A stretch of DNA of 64,000 nucleotides from Diplosphaera chodatii (lineage: Eukaryota > Chlorophyta > Trebouxiophyceae > Prasiolales > Stichococcaceae). The notes beneath the pieces are model-generated. The model had not been told where the DNA came from. It ran no database searches and saw only the letters and a program-made list of their open reading frames with translations. Below are positions 10,030 to 24,268 of this stretch, in pieces. How positions within the stretch are numbered: the stretch's first letter is position 1; the number at the start of each line of letters is the position of its first letter. Location: NCBI GenBank assembly GCA_032358165.1, contig JAALGY010000033.1:2790001-2854000 (forward strand). The letters are read 5' to 3'. The translations under genes and the position numbers were made by a program.

Positions 10030-13000
10030 TCACTGGGCGGTGTCAACATCTGCAATATTCAACCGGGCCAGCCGTCTCAGGGTTGGCTCAGTAAGGTAGT
10101 TCCGCGCTGTGGGGCCTGGCTTCTCTGCAGCCAGCCACTCCTGCACAGCATTCACAGATCGTGTCAAGGTTCCTGATGGACGCTGCATGGCTACCCAACC
10201 AGCAAGCCCTTGCTGCCAGCAACACAACAGACCGCGTGGCAGCGAACATGCAGCTGCAAGGGATCAGCTGCACGTCACATGCCTGCGCAATGGAGACGTC
10301 CTCGTTGAGGCGCAGCGATGCCGTGAGGGCGCGGTCGGCGGCGAGGCGCGTCGGCCCGGCGCCGCCCGCCGCCAGGGCCGCCACCAGGGGCACCACCTCC
10401 GACAGGTGCGGGCCCAGCGCCGCTGCATCCACCGCCGCCACTCGCCGCAGGACCTGCTCGCAAGCCGGTGCACCCCGCTCGCTGCTGTGGTTGATCGACT
10501 CAAAACCACATGCCGGGATGCTGTGCATCCGCTTGCACACTGTGTCGCACGCAACTGCAGGTGCTATAGGGTGCGACAAAAGGGGGTCATCACACGTTGC
10601 AGCCACAGGATGTTGGGCACCTGCAGTCCGGCGCGCTGCACTTCCGACGGCTGGTCTGGGCCCAGCAGCCCGACCAGCGCCTGCACCAGGCCCGGCAGCG
10701 CCGCGGACGCCGCACTGCAGCGACGGCCGACCCACGTCGGTCGGATAGCACAAGCCACTTTGCAGGGCATCTGCAGCACGCTGTCGCTTTGACAGCGGGC
10801 TTGCGCGCTGGGTGCACCGCTCACCTGTCAGCCAGCTGCCCCGCCACCAGGTTGCCGGCAGCTGCAGCGGCGGCGACCTTGACCGCCACCGTGTCATCGC
10901 GCGCAAAGCGGACGATTGCGGCCTCTGCCTGCTGGGCCAGTCCCAGCTCCTCCATCCTGCACATATGCACGGTCCAATGTTGCACTAGAGAAGTTTGGTG
11001 GCAACTACTGGGTGACAGAGCCATCGCACAGCATCCAGACTTGCAGAGGCTTGCAGATTATTAGTATGATGAGGGTGGCCAACAACGGTGGTTCGGCAGC
11101 GCCCACATCGGCAAGGCGCCCCTGCCTTTGCACGCTGGCATTTCGCTCCAGGGTGACCACACCTGTCACCAGATATTACAGCAGTGCCACACCGCTTTTC
11201 CAAGAAAACTGCTCGCCTGGGCAGGGCGTGCTGGATGGTGGACGCCAGCGTGAGGGCGGCGCCCAGGCGCAGGGGCCAGGCCCCCGGCGGCTGCCCAGCC
11301 AGCGGCCCGGCCGCCAGCGCCGCCGCCAGCTCCCCCGCCTCCGCGTGCTCCGCCCACCCGCCCAGGCAGCCCGCCAGCTCCGCGATCAGCGCCTCATCCT
11401 CCCCTGTAGTCGACCAGGCCACAAAGTTCGCGACGCCGCCGCTGCGATGTGCTCTGATGTCTGATATTTCAGGTGCCCTTGGGGTGACCGCCTTCATGAT
11501 CGACCCTCAAAAAATTCGTCCGGCAGCGCCGCTGCTGTGCATGGTGCACAGTCAATCACACAGAGACACAACGCACCGGCTGTGGGCAGCGTGGCGACGA
11601 GCATGCTGCCCAGCTTGCTGACGACCGGCGCCGACAGCCGGCCGCCCGCGCTGGCGAACAGGCCCCGCAGCGCTGCGGCGTAGTCCACCTTGAGCCCCGG
11701 CTCCGCCGCGTGGAGGGAGGAGGCCAGCTGGTCGCCCGCCAGCGCGTCCACCCGCGGCGACAGCGCCGCCAGCTGCCCCACGTTGACGCCCGCCTGCTGC
11801 CGCACCTGCTTCGCCTGCAGGCCAGCGGCACAGACGACATTCAATGGGCTAATAGTTGTGCTTGGGCAGTCGTGTGTCAAGCAGTGACGTGAACTATGCT
11901 GACTGCTTGGGCAGTCGTGTGTCAAGCAGTGACGTGAACTATGCTGACTGCTTGGGCAGTCGTGTGTCAAGCAGTGACGTGAACTATGCTGACTGCTTGT
12001 GCTGGTTGCTTGTGGTGGGCTGGCTCAGGCAAAAGGTCTGGGTTGCTGCAGCAGCAGCCAGGACGAGCATGGCAAACGTGCAGCAGCTCACCGGGTCTGT
12101 CAGGCACTTCAGGAAGGTGGTCTGCAGCTGCGGCAGGAAGGGCTTGAGCGCCGGCCCCGCCTTGCCCAGCAGCGCCGACATGGTGCCCAGGATGGCCGCC
12201 TTGACGCCCGACGCAAAGCGGTCGCCGATGATGCGGATCAGCGGGCCGGTGATCTGCATTGCCAGCCAGATCATCAGCAGCAGTGCAGGGTGCCGGGAGC
12301 TCATGCTGAGCACGTACATGTACAGCACGCGCCATTGTGAGTCACACGTCGGTCGAAGTGTGTGCCGCGGACCTGCACGACGAAGGGGCGCAGGGCGGCC
12401 TCCCCGGTGGCGCTGACCAGCTCCCCGAGGCCCTCCGCCGCCAGCTCCCTCAGCTCCGCGCTGCTGCCCTGCGCAATTGGCAGCCGCACATCGCTGCAGC
12501 AGCAGGCTAAAACGGTGCCCAGCTTTCGGCTTGCCGTGTACATCATTGACCAGGGTGCGCAGGTAGAGGACTCATCTTCCAGCTTGCACCGTCGTCTCGT
12601 CAGTCTGGAGCCGCACCTGCAGGACGCCTTGCAGGTAGATGGGCACCAGGGGCGCCAGCGCCTTGGGGAGGCACAGGCCCGGCACCAGCAGGGGGCCCGG
12701 CAGCCGGCGGCGCCGCTGCCGCTCCACAGCAGTGCCCACCGCCTCCTTCAGCGTCCGCACATACGCAGGGCCCAGCTCCTGCATCACATTGCCACGGCTG
12801 CTTGCAGCTGCAGGAACGCACGAGGATACATACAGTACGACAAGTCAGATGCTTGTTGGTACCAGCGCCGGCAGCACGCCCCACCTTGGGGACAGCAGCG
12901 GTTGCCGCCCCGGTGGCTGTCCACACTGCCAGCAGCACGCCCTCGTCCTCCTCGATGAAGAGCGGCACAAGCGCCTGCAGCAGGGAGATGCACCTCGTGT

Positions 13001-16000
13001 TGCCGGCTGCGATGCCAGGGCTAACAGCTTGCACCTTGCTTGTTTGTTGCCCATTGGCTGCCAATCACATTGCATCCAGATGGTACGAACGATGAAAAGA
13101 CCTGTATGGGCAGGTGGTCAGTGCTGAGCCCACCGTGATGAAGGAGGACAAGTGCTCCTGGAAGTCGAACTTGGCAGTACGGCAGAAGAGGGCGATGGCG
13201 TCTGCGGCGCCACGCCGGCGCGAGGGCTCCTCCAGCGCCTTTGTCAGCTCCCCCACCAGCAGGTACGCGCCCTCCTGTTGCCAAGCAGGACAAGTACCCA
13301 TCTTGAGAGAATCCATGGCACCGTCTGGGAGTCTGTGGCACTGCTCTTCGACAACCATCTAAATGCCTGTACAGCGTACCTGGTGCTGCTTGCACAAGCC
13401 CAGAAATTGTATTGCTACATATAGCATGTGCAAATGTGTACTGATGTGCTGATGTGAGCAGCAGGCAGCAGGGCTCGAGGGCGCACCTCTGACACGGCGC
13501 CGACCACCTTGGCCAGCGCCTCGCGGGCGGCGTCAGCGCGTGCATTGCCATCCTCTGGACTGCTGGACAGCTCCAGCAGTGGAGGCACGATGCTGGACAG
13601 GTGGTTGTGCACCGCTGGCCCTGTAAGGACAGGCAAGCACAACCATCAGGTCCCAAGTGCAGGTCGCAGCAGCATGCCAAGCAGCAACTTGCAGCCGCAG
13701 TCGGCCAATGCATGGCCAACAGCAGCAACACGCACCAGCCACTTCTGCCAGCGACCCAACAGCCACCACATCTGCAGCGCTCAGCGGGGGCTTGAGCAGC
13801 CGGGGCAGCATGGTTGCCAGCGCAGACGGCCGCACGCTCAGGATGACGCGCAGCCCAGCGAGCGCCTGTGCATGTGCAGGAGCCCGGGGTTTTCTTTCTG
13901 CGCTGGGTTTGCAGCAGGCTGCATTGCGTCTACAACCTGAACTGCTGCTCAGCAAGTATGAGCACCATACCTGCTGTGCGTTGTCTCCAGAGAGCGATGC
14001 AAGCAGGCTGGGGATGACCTGGTCCACTGCGCCGCCGCCGCCCTTGAACAGGATGCCAAACGCACCTCCTGCTGCCTGCATGGAGCACCAAGGCAGTCTG
14101 TACGGCGTTCAGGGCACCGAGTGTTTCACGGACAGCATGACTGCAGAGTACAAGACGTCACTGCAACATGCAACAAAGGCTCACCGTGCGGACTGACTCT
14201 TCCTCATCGCACAAAGCAGTTTGGATCGTGGGCAGTACCACAGGCAGCATCTCGCTGAGCTGCTGCCGCGTGACGCTCTGAAGAACTTCCTGGATGCCAT
14301 AGCACACGCCCTGCCGAGTGGAGGTGTCTGGGGACCCCATGCCCTCCTGCAGCGGACATACGTGCACAGCGACCTTCAGCCCGGCTCACCAGTGGAGTGG
14401 GCCCTAATTGCCAATGCAATATTCAAGCTTGATGGGCGATATCACAGCGCACAGTGCTGGTTGTATGTGGTACAAACGAATTGAGCAGCTGCCACAGCAG
14501 CCACCTGCAGGATCGGCAGGATCTTGTGCAGCACGCGCTCGCCCATCTTGCGGACCAGCTCGCCTATGCAAGTGGCCGACATCTCCCGACGCTCCTCGAC
14601 TGCGCATTGCGGCGACGCACCTCATGGACTGTGACAGGCATCCCCAAACGTGCAGCAGCGATATGGTCTTGGGCTACAGGCTGCGCGCATGGTGCCACTT
14701 CACACCTGGTGAGCCGAGCGCCTCGATCAGGTGGTTCATCAGCACGGGCAGGATCTCGGTCGTCGTGCGGGGCGTGTTCACCACCACCGTCTTCCACACG
14801 TGCACCGCTGCAGTGCGCACGCTGTATGCTGTGTCGCAGCGCGCCATGAAGATGTGGGCCAGCACCTGCACGGGGCATCAGCACGAGCAGCTTGCCAGTC
14901 GACCAGACAGCGCGCACAACGAGGAGCTGTGCTGCTGCAGACACAGGCACCCTCCTGTCAAGGGGTGTGTGCGCCCACCTCATTGCGGCGGACGGCGCCG
15001 AAGGCGGCCAGGATGGCGGCGCCCTGCTCCTCCGTGGAGATGCCCTCGTCGTCGCCGCCATCCACCTGCACCTTGCCGGTGACGCCCGCCACCTGCCACA
15101 CCAGTTCTGAATCTTGAGCCGGCATTTTTGCAGCGCCCCAGCGCCTGACCAAATCAGTGCCACTGCAGAAAGAGACATGTTGCGTGCATGGCCCGCATGC
15201 CCAGCACACTGAGCCGCGCACGGGACGAGGCGCACCTTGTACAGCAGGTCGCCCAGCAGCTCGACGGAGGACTGGCGGATGCGCCAGTTGGCGTGGCTGG
15301 TGCCCAGCAGGATGGCGGGCAGCAGCAGCTCCAGGGCGGTGAGGGTGTACAGGTCGACCAGGGTGCGGCCGGCGGCCAGGGCGGCGGTGCGCACCCCCTC
15401 CGCCTCATCCGCCAGCCCGCCCAGCACCGCCGGCAGGACGGCCTCCAGGTGCGCCTGCACCGGCAGAGGTTTTGATGCATTGCTGAGCGGCGCACGAAAC
15501 CAACTGCTGTTTTGGCTACGTGTGTGGACTTCTTAGGATCCTGTATATCGACTGTGAGATAGGGATGTCCCCCCACTGCTCATACATTTCAGCCTCTTCA
15601 ACCGCAGCGTAGAAATGTCACTGACATCCTATTTCGGATCACCCATGCAGCAGACTGCAGCAGTCTGCTCCGGTTGAAGGAGCCAGCTGGCCACATGATA
15701 GCGGAGGTATGCTCAAGATCACAACGCCAGAAAGGGTGGCCACCTGGCACTCGTCCGGCATGGCCAGCGGCAGGAACTTGAACAGGGTGAGGCTGCCCTC
15801 GCGCGCGACGGCGGCCTTGGCGCTGCAGGTGGCCAGGATGTCAGGCAGCAGGCCCGCGAGGTACTCGGGGCCCAGCACCCCCAGCACCTCCGCCAGCCCC
15901 TGCGCCGCGCCGGACCGCTCCACGCCAGAGCCCTGCGCGTCAGCGGCTGCCTGCATCAGGCTCACCATGTCCCCACTTGCGCCTGTCCAGATCCCAAGGA

Positions 16001-19000
16001 CAGCAGGCCGCCGCTGTGGTGTGTCGAATGCAACACGTATGTGCAGAGGCACATGTCATGACCTGCTGAATGCTGATGTCGTCTTGACGCGGTGGCAGCT
16101 GCAGGGGCGACAGCATGTAGAACAGCATCTCATGCATGGACTGCGCGTCGCTGGTGCTGCACCTCGGAGCGCAGCGTCGCCAGCAGCCAGGGCACCAGGT
16201 CGGAGAAGTGCTCGGCGCCCATGCCGCGCAGCAGCGACCCCAGGGCGCGGGCCGCGGTGGCGCGCACTTCCGGGAGCGGGTCCACCACCGCCGCCTGCAG
16301 CTCCGGCATCAGCAGCCCCACGTACGGCGACATGTCCTGCAGCAGTGCTATTGAAAGGTCATGCCAGACGATCGTCAATTGCTACGGGATCATGAGCACG
16401 CAGACCGAGTGATGTCATAGATCAACCAGCAGCGGTGCGCCGGACCTTGGGCTCGTTGATGAGCGCACACATGTTGCCGACGATGCGCGCCGCCTTGCGC
16501 TTGGCGTCGCCAGACCGGTCCCGCAGGCCGCGTGCAACGACCGGCACGATCAGCGCAAGGCTGGCGGCATCCACTGTGTTGATGAACACCGTGTCCAAGA
16601 GCACCTGCGCACAACAGTGGTTTTGCATTGAGGCTGCAAAATGTGACGCTCGAGAGAGCCACAAGGCATGCAAGCTGGGTGTCGGATGCAACAGAGAGCC
16701 CCGCAGTGCAGAGCAGCATAGTTTCACCTCGAGGGTGTTGCGCGTGTGCTTGGCCGGGTCCGCAATGGCAGCCAGCAGCGTTGGCACGAGGACAGATACC
16801 TCCGGGTTCCTGATCACAGAGCCGACCTGCAGGAGTCCAAGGATGCTTCTGCGCTGCTGCCACACATCGACAAAGTAGCCATACTGCAGCAACTGGTGGC
16901 ACACCCAGGCATAACTGATGCAAGCTGTCGGGGCGATGCAAGCTTCGAGGAACGCACCTCGTCCAAGGCTGCGCGCGCGGCAGTCTGCACGCGGGGGTGC
17001 GGGTCGGTCAGCACCGTGGACAGCCTGGGCACGATGGTGGGCAGCGCCTGGGACAGCTGCTTGGGCGCGCAGTAGGCCATGGCGCCCAGCAGCTGGATGC
17101 TGCCCTGCTTGGTGCGCCACGCCTTGTCCTCCACGCCCTTCAGCAGCGCCGGCAGCACCAGCTTCACGCCTGCGCAGGGGACGCCAGTGGGTGAGCTTGA
17201 CGCGCTGTTGCTAGACACCAAGACGACATCTGGCCAGATGGAAAGCATGACTGCGAGGCATTTCGGCAGGATGTGTGATTGTCTTCATCTACCATACTGA
17301 CTCCCTCGGATGAGCCGTGTTCAGCGCGAGGCATCATGCAACCCAGTCAAAGGTGGGCACACCTTGGCCAGACAGCTGGGACATGATGGCGCGCGAGGCA
17401 CCGTCGGTTGCCTCCCGCACGGAGGGGTCACCATCGCCAAAGGCCACCAGCAGCATTGGCAGGATGTGGATGACATACGGCTCGAACAGCCGCCCCAGCT
17501 TGTCCACCAGACATTCGAAAGCAAAGAGTGCCCCTTCCCTTGCCTGCATTGCACTTCCAATGCATGTGCTCAAGCCGCATCCAGACCAAAGTTCGCCAAT
17601 CTACTGTGCCTACAGAAGCCGGTAATCGTAGAGGAGCAACACATATGTGCTGCGCATGCACACACAGAAGCACACCTTCGGATTGCTCTTGTTCTCAATA
17701 CCAGCCTTCAAAGCATCCATGATGCCATGAGCACGTAGCGACAGAATGCCGAGGCCCTTCACCACACCGGCAATGCCATAGGCACCGCCGCGCCTGGCAG
17801 AGACAAGCAGCCAGAAATGCTGTCAGAAAACATGTCTTGGGCCGCTAAGGGCAAGGACGTGATGCAACTCTAAATTCAAGCAGCAAGCAGATAGTGCGGC
17901 ACCTGTCGCCATAGCGATCCGCCGACAGCATTGCCAGGAGGCGCTGCACCAGGGAGGCGATGTACTCAGCATCCGCTGCAAGGCCGCCCATCAGTGGCGG
18001 CAGGCAGCCTGACACCGAACGCTGCACTGCCTCGCTCGGCGTCGTGAGGACCTCCAGGAGCGTCTCAACGATTGAGCGGACCTGCAGCGTGCCGAATCAC
18101 ATAGTGAGCAGAGAGCCTTGGACAACTGCAAACGTTCACTGCTGTCGTGCAACACAATGCAATGCCTTAGTAGACAACAAGCTGCATACGTGGCCCACTG
18201 ATGAAAGCTGGCTCTGGGCCAAGCTTGCACCTTGGGATCCTGCGGTGGCAAGTGGCGCGCCAACGTCCCCAGCAGCACCACGAGACCCTCCCTGATCCGA
18301 TCGTACGTGTCCGCATCAGTGCCAGCTGCCGCTGAGCCCTCCAAATACTGCTCGAACAGCGCCAGCATGGGTGCTGAGTGCTGGCCGCCGTGCGCATCCA
18401 CAAGCGCCACACCTGAGCGTGGAATCTTTACTTGAGGCTGCCGACGTTGTGGGGGAAACGAGACAGTTGAAATCCAAATGGTGCCTTCATAGTTGCTGGC
18501 AGAAGTAGTAGTTTTGTTTAACTTAGGTCAGCAACCACACAGTACCTGCAGTGACCATCAGCTCGCGTACATCCGGATCTGGATCTCCCAGACCCGAGGC
18601 TAGAAGGAAGTCCAGCGCAGGCTGCACCTGCAGCAACATGGTGGTAGCCATAGGTGAAAACACCAACCCACAAAGAGGATGAAAGCGAGCAGTGGCATCG
18701 CTGGACATCACAGCTGATGACACCACGAAGCTGCTTCGGACCTGCGGCTGCCCCAGCAGGGGTGCCAAGGCGCGCAGTGCTTGCGCTGTGCCGTTGCGCG
18801 CTTTGATGCCTGCTCCAGCGTACCCAGCAGTCAGGTGGTCCAACGCGCTGCCAGCGCTGCTGGGATGCTCCTGCAGCATGCAGGCGCCGTCAAGGCCAAT
18901 CCCTGTGTCACTGAAGCGGCCATGCACCGACAATGCACCGACTGTGCACCCGCAAGCGTGACAGGAAGCGTGTGCGCATGCTGCACACCTCAACAGCTGC

Positions 19001-22000
19001 GGCCAGGCCATCAGCAGCTGCAGAGCGCACATCCTCGTGCTGATGACCCAGATATGGAATGAGCGCTGCTGCATAGTCGTCAGGCAGTGCAGCATTTGCG
19101 TCCTCCCACAGTGCCTGGGCTGCATCTGCGTTGGCTGCATAGAAGCAGAAGCACGGTTCATGGCTGAGCACCATGGTTGCCGTCTTGGCTGCACACACTC
19201 AGTACACTGCAGCTCGTGTCATACCATGGTGATCAAGTTCGCCCATTCAGACCCTCACCAGGTGATGCGTCCAAGCGGGCAAGCCACAGCACTGCTGCCA
19301 CCTCAGCATCTGCAGGACATTCGCCAGCAGCCAGCACCGGCACCGATGGCAGCGCTGCCAGGGCCGCTGCTCGCACATGCGCTGATGCTGCAAGCAAGCC
19401 GCTGATCGCAGCGGGCAGCTCGACGTCATCCACGCCTGCACACAGGCTGTCGAGCAGCGGCTGCACCCGGTCCCTGCAGGATGCACAGCAGCCGCTTGCA
19501 CTGCTTGACCCAGCATTGCAGCATTGTAGATTGCCCTGCTGCTACAGCTTCTGTGACCCTGCCGAGGTGTGCCTGGGGTGAGTGCACCCGTGCTGACCTG
19601 TATGTTGGCACCACGCTGAGCAGATGGTACAGCAGCGACAGCGTCCTGCCGCGCGGCAGAGGCGTGCCTGGCGCCACGTGCGGGACGATGATGCCAAGTG
19701 CTGCCTCGTGCATTGGGGTGTGAACCCGCGAGCTAAGCAATGCCTGCAAATTTATTCAATGGACGTGACAGCTGCTGCTATGCTTTGCACACTCTGGATC
19801 CAAAACTGGCGTGTGATGAAGAGGACCACAGCATTGATAGGCAACCCGAGTCATGCAAGCGTCGTCCAAAGATGTTGTTTGGCCCCAGAACATACCTGCA
19901 CAATGGGGAAGAGGAACTCCCAAACAGGACCTGGCAGCGGCTGCTTCGCTGATGTTGCAGCTGCCATGGCCCCTACGGAGGCTTTCATGGCGGGGTGGGC
20001 GGCCAGGTCCTTGTGGGAAGGGTAGCCTGCATATAGCATAGTGGGGCACTGAGTGTCAGCCAGCGCATGCTACAGGCAGCTGACACACTGCCATGCCCCC
20101 CATGTAGCCCTGTCACCCAATGTCTGCAGGACCCCAGCAATGCTGCTTCGGCAAGCATGTAGCATCTCTGGAACCAACGTGTGTTCCCATTTCCAGCACG
20201 TGTGCACACGTGCCTGTGGCTGCCTGCATTGCAACAAGGCGGAGCGCAGTTGCCACTGCGGTTGCGGCGGTGCCCAGGCCCCCTGGCAGCGCGGCGGCCA
20301 TCGCCCTGATGGCAGCCCAGGCGGCGACTTCTCCCACCAGCGGGCTCGGCAGCAGGGGCATAGCAAGCGGACCCATCTCCTCCAGATGCTCTGCCGTGAA
20401 ATGTGTGCTGCCCGATGCCGCTGCCGCCAAGACTGCAAGACCCTCGTCCAGACGGTGCTTGATGCCATTGACATGCGCCCGCACCTACACTCAGACAACC
20501 GAGTTCCAAACCAGCATTCACATGTCAGAGTCACAGCAAGCTGCAGGCATGCACCTGCTTCAACATAGGATGCGCCAGAGACTGATGGCTACCTCAGCTT
20601 CCTCAGCAAGCAGCCGAGCGCGGCGTTCTGCAGCCGGGTCCTTCTTTGCCCCTGGCTTGCCACTGGGCTTTGAGGCCAGCTTCTGCGATGGCCGCACCAC
20701 TGCTGGCTTGCTGGCCGGCTGATCATCATCGTCGGCATAGTCGTTCTTGAAGCGACCACGCGGCTGCAGCGCAACAGGTGTCGGCAATCAGATGCCTCTC
20801 TAACACACAAGGCAGAGCAGAGCAAAGGATACTGTGATCCTTTGTCAGCAGTGTTGGGGCACATCAGCACCGCAGCAACATAGCCTGCGCAAAGGCCTCA
20901 CCTTCCGGACGTTCTTGTCCGCCACGACCTCGGCAACGAAGCCGTTCTGGGCGCCCACCTCTGCAGCAAGCATGCCCTCTGGTGCTGCCCACTTGGCGAT
21001 GTCGCTGGACGACAGCGCATCGTGTTCTGAGCGCTGCAGTTGTGCTTCCAGCCAGGCTTGCAGCGGCGGAAACAGCGCCCCGGGCGCTTCTGCCATGCAT
21101 ACACGCAGTGCAGCCAGCCCCGCCTGCTTCTGGGATGCGGAGCTGCTGCCACTGCCCTGCTTGCCCAGCAGCATGCCGACAGCTGCGCTGGGATCGGCTG
21201 CACAGCAGAAGCACCACGTAAGCCTGCACGACGAGCACTCATTGGATGTGCAACAAGGCGTGAAATCACGGTACCAAAACGCTGTTGTCCTGACCATCAA
21301 GCGGCGTGCAGGCCGACCCACCTGCCAAGGCTGCGGGCGCAGATGTGAGGCGCCGCCGCAGGCGCACCCAAACAGGGCGGGCGCGAGCAGAGCGCCCAGC
21401 CGGAATGACGACAGGATGACAAGCTGCCAGCGCCAGGTGCACGACAAACGCTGTTCCAATGTCATTGCTGGACGGCTGAGTCAGTGCCAGCAGTAACATG
21501 CTGAAGCGGTGGGCCACGACTGCCTGCGTAGAGAGTTTGCAGCACAGACTCAAGGGCTTGACGACCACAACAACATGGCGGGACACGGTCTACTTGCTGG
21601 CAATATTCAGTTGTGCCACCCACTCACCCTGGATATGCCGCCCTCGTCAGCTGCGTCAATGTACATAGGACCCGCCCAAGGCTCCTGCAGCCAGTGCTGA
21701 ACTGCGGCCAGCAGCAAACCTGCAGACCATACAGCACACCTTCCTGGCTCATGTTCTGGAGTCTGCACATGTACGCCTGCACATGTAAGGCAGCTGGACT
21801 ACTCATGGCGACCGGGCTGTAGCAGACCTGCGGATGATGGTGCCTGCGTGACACATCTGACCATTATGGCTGTCGTGGCACGACGCGCTTGCCGCACATG
21901 GTGCAGCCCTGCGAACACCAAAGCTTGGCAGACCGCTGCCGTTGCTGCAGCGTTCATGCGGTCGCCATGCTGCATGAGCAGCACCTCTGCCAACGGCGGC

Positions 22001-24268
22001 AGCAGCACCACATCTGCATCTGGAAGGCGCGACAAAGCTGCAGGCGCCAGCAGCGGGCTGTTGCTGCCGGCTGCAGTTTGCCACACCTGCACGAAGAGCA
22101 TGCCAAGGACCGCCATCAGTGCTGACGACACGAAGCGAACCCGCAGGCATGTGCATCGAGTTGAATTAGAATGTCATTTGGGGCTCAAACCTTCTGTTTT
22201 TCGCTGTGGTCCGCTGCTGTGGCATCCTGGGCTGCCAGCAGCGCTACGGCCAAGAGTGCTGCAATGCCATCGCCGCGGACCGCTGCCTTGGCCACTGCTT
22301 CTGCCAGGATAGGCGTTACAGCGTCTGTCAGAGATGCTGCCCCCTTTGCGAGCTCGGGAACGGCCAGCAGGACCTGCATATGATGTGTGACTTTTGAGAA
22401 CTGTTGCACAAGCACCGTCCTGACGATGATAGGCTAGTTTGCCAGTGTCCAAGAATGTCATGAGAAACGACGAATGACCTGCGCAAGGCACCGGAGGTGG
22501 GCACGCCGCAGGGTTTCCTTCTCCTTCAGCCCGCCCCGAAGGTGCACCAGCACTGCTTCTGGGAGCTTTTGCAGTCGCTGCAGCCATGCGCCTAAGGCGG
22601 CAACTAGTGACAGCTTGACCTGCAAATTGCACCACACTACCTTACTTCGGTGGACGCAATCAAGGGACGATGTGGACTTGGAGCCGGTGTTGCTGGCCAC
22701 AAGGCAGAACCCTTACTGACCTCCTCATTGGCCTCGGCCTTGTAGACGCCCAGCAGCCGCTGCACCACTGCTTCAGCAGTATCGTGCATGCTGGCGCTGC
22801 TACCAGGCGCACTTGCCAGAGCCTGCACACCTGCGAGCATGCCGCTGCGTTCTGGTGCCGACTTTGGCTTGCCGCCAGCAGCCTTGCCATCCAGCACATC
22901 CAGCATGCTGGCCGCTGTTGCGCTGACAGCCTGCTTGTCGCTGACATCCGCTGCCAGAGCACCCAAAGTGGCTGCAGCTGCAGATCTGCATGCACGAGTG
23001 CCACGTGCTACTACAGAGTAGCATCAGGCTCGTCTACCTTCACCTACAATGGCGCACGCAATGGCATGGTGGTACATGTCTGACAGAGGATGACATCTAC
23101 TGCACCTCACAGGCTCCTTTGCATGCCGACAGAGCTGAGTGACTGGCTCCCCAATAGCTGCCGCATAGGTGCTGAGGTCGAGGCGGACGCAGCGGCACAG
23201 CATGGTGACTGTGGGCAGCGTGACATCCGGGCTGCGCTTCATCATCCGCAGTGCTGCCGGCAGCAGCATACTTTCAAATTCCTCATGCGTCACCCCCGCA
23301 AGCAGAGGGCCGTAGGCATTCAGCCTGGCTGTGTCCTGTGGTGTCTTTGCGTTCAAGACATGCTCAACGTAGCCAGCCAGCAGTGCTGGGCGGTGCGCTG
23401 CCAGCTGCTCGGGGCTGCTGGCGACGTGACATAACACCAGGCACGCGGCTGCAGGCGATCCTGCGGCAGCGGAGCAACATGACAATGAGCAAGCTGCAGC
23501 TGTGGCCTGACATGCAGCCAATGTTTCGCTTGCGGCACGCAGCCCATGCTGCAGCAGGCACACCACCTGCGCGAGCGGCGCTGACGTAATCGTCCAGCAG
23601 TGTGGGCTTGTCGCGCAGCACCGCGCCGGCCCGCTGCGTGATGCGCGGCCACTTGCAATGGGTGACCAGGCTGTCCAGAACCCCAAGCTGGCTGATGACA
23701 ACGCGAGCTGCTGCCTTCGCGGCCGCTGGCAGCCGCAGCTGCCACAGCAGCAAGTCATTCCAGGAGAGCAGCACAACGCACTCCTGCATGGTAGCAATAG
23801 CAGCATGCTTCAGACATGCTTATGCCTCACCACAAAGACAACGTATCATCCGACGTGGTTTGGCAAGGCACCTGGTGCGAACGCTTCTTGGGGTCGCATT
23901 TGATGAGTGATGCAGCAAATGTCTTCAGGAAGGCGTCCGAAGTGGCAACCGCTTCACGCAGGAAGCCATACACGGCACGTCGTGATGCTGCATCCCGGTA
24001 TATTGGCAGCGTCTCAAACACAATACCGACGAGTCCCGCCGCATTTGCCTCCAGAAACTCTGCAGTTCAGCATGCGCATGCATGTCACCGGCGATGTGCG
24101 CATGCTTAAAACATCAGCTGTGCATACACACAGATATGTCTACTGATAAAGTCGGATATGACCTGCATCCCGAGCAGCCTGAGCCAGCGTGGAGGTCCAC
24201 AGCCGCAGGCGAGCTTTGCCCGACACTCGTGATGCAGTGAAAGCAGCCTCCATGATGGACTCCGCCAT
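10030..24268 (-). CDS. GCN1: GCN1, HEAT-repeat activator of the eIF2alpha kinase GCN2
   Basis: GCN1 binds translating ribosomes and passes the uncharged-tRNA signal to GCN2 in amino-acid starvation. It is a very large HEAT-repeat protein, about 2,600 residues in plants and yeast, and this 14.2-kb intron-rich gene fits. The start ATG at 24268 opens [14 protein letters not shown], spliced to [20 protein letters not shown]. The EF3-like/central core is clear around 14160-17250: [99 protein letters not shown] and [20 protein letters not shown]. The last exon (10140-10030) reads [16 protein letters not shown] and continues to the stop. HEAT helices fill almost every exon between, at about one exon per 250-400 bp. 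Not every junction was checked. The identity is firm; the exact exon list is not. Confidence 0.9.
11860..11994. repeat. Perfect 45-bp tandem repeat, three copies, in a GCN1 intron
   Basis: Units 11860-11904, 11905-11949 and 11950-11994 are identical and begin GCTTGGGCAGTCGTG; five more matching bases follow at 11995-11999. They lie in the GCN1 intron just upstream (minus sense) of the exon encoding [17 protein letters not shown]. The unit length is a multiple of three, which keeps one plus-strand frame open, but no gene signal supports coding. Confidence 0.95.

Noticed and set aside
11860..11994. CRISPR-like array
   Set aside because: The three units are directly adjacent with no spacers and sit in a nuclear intron, so this is a minisatellite.
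11856..12416. Plus-strand frame with a 15-residue peptide repeated three times
   Set aside because: It follows automatically from a 45-bp (multiple of three) intronic repeat. The rest of the frame is antisense of GCN1 exons.
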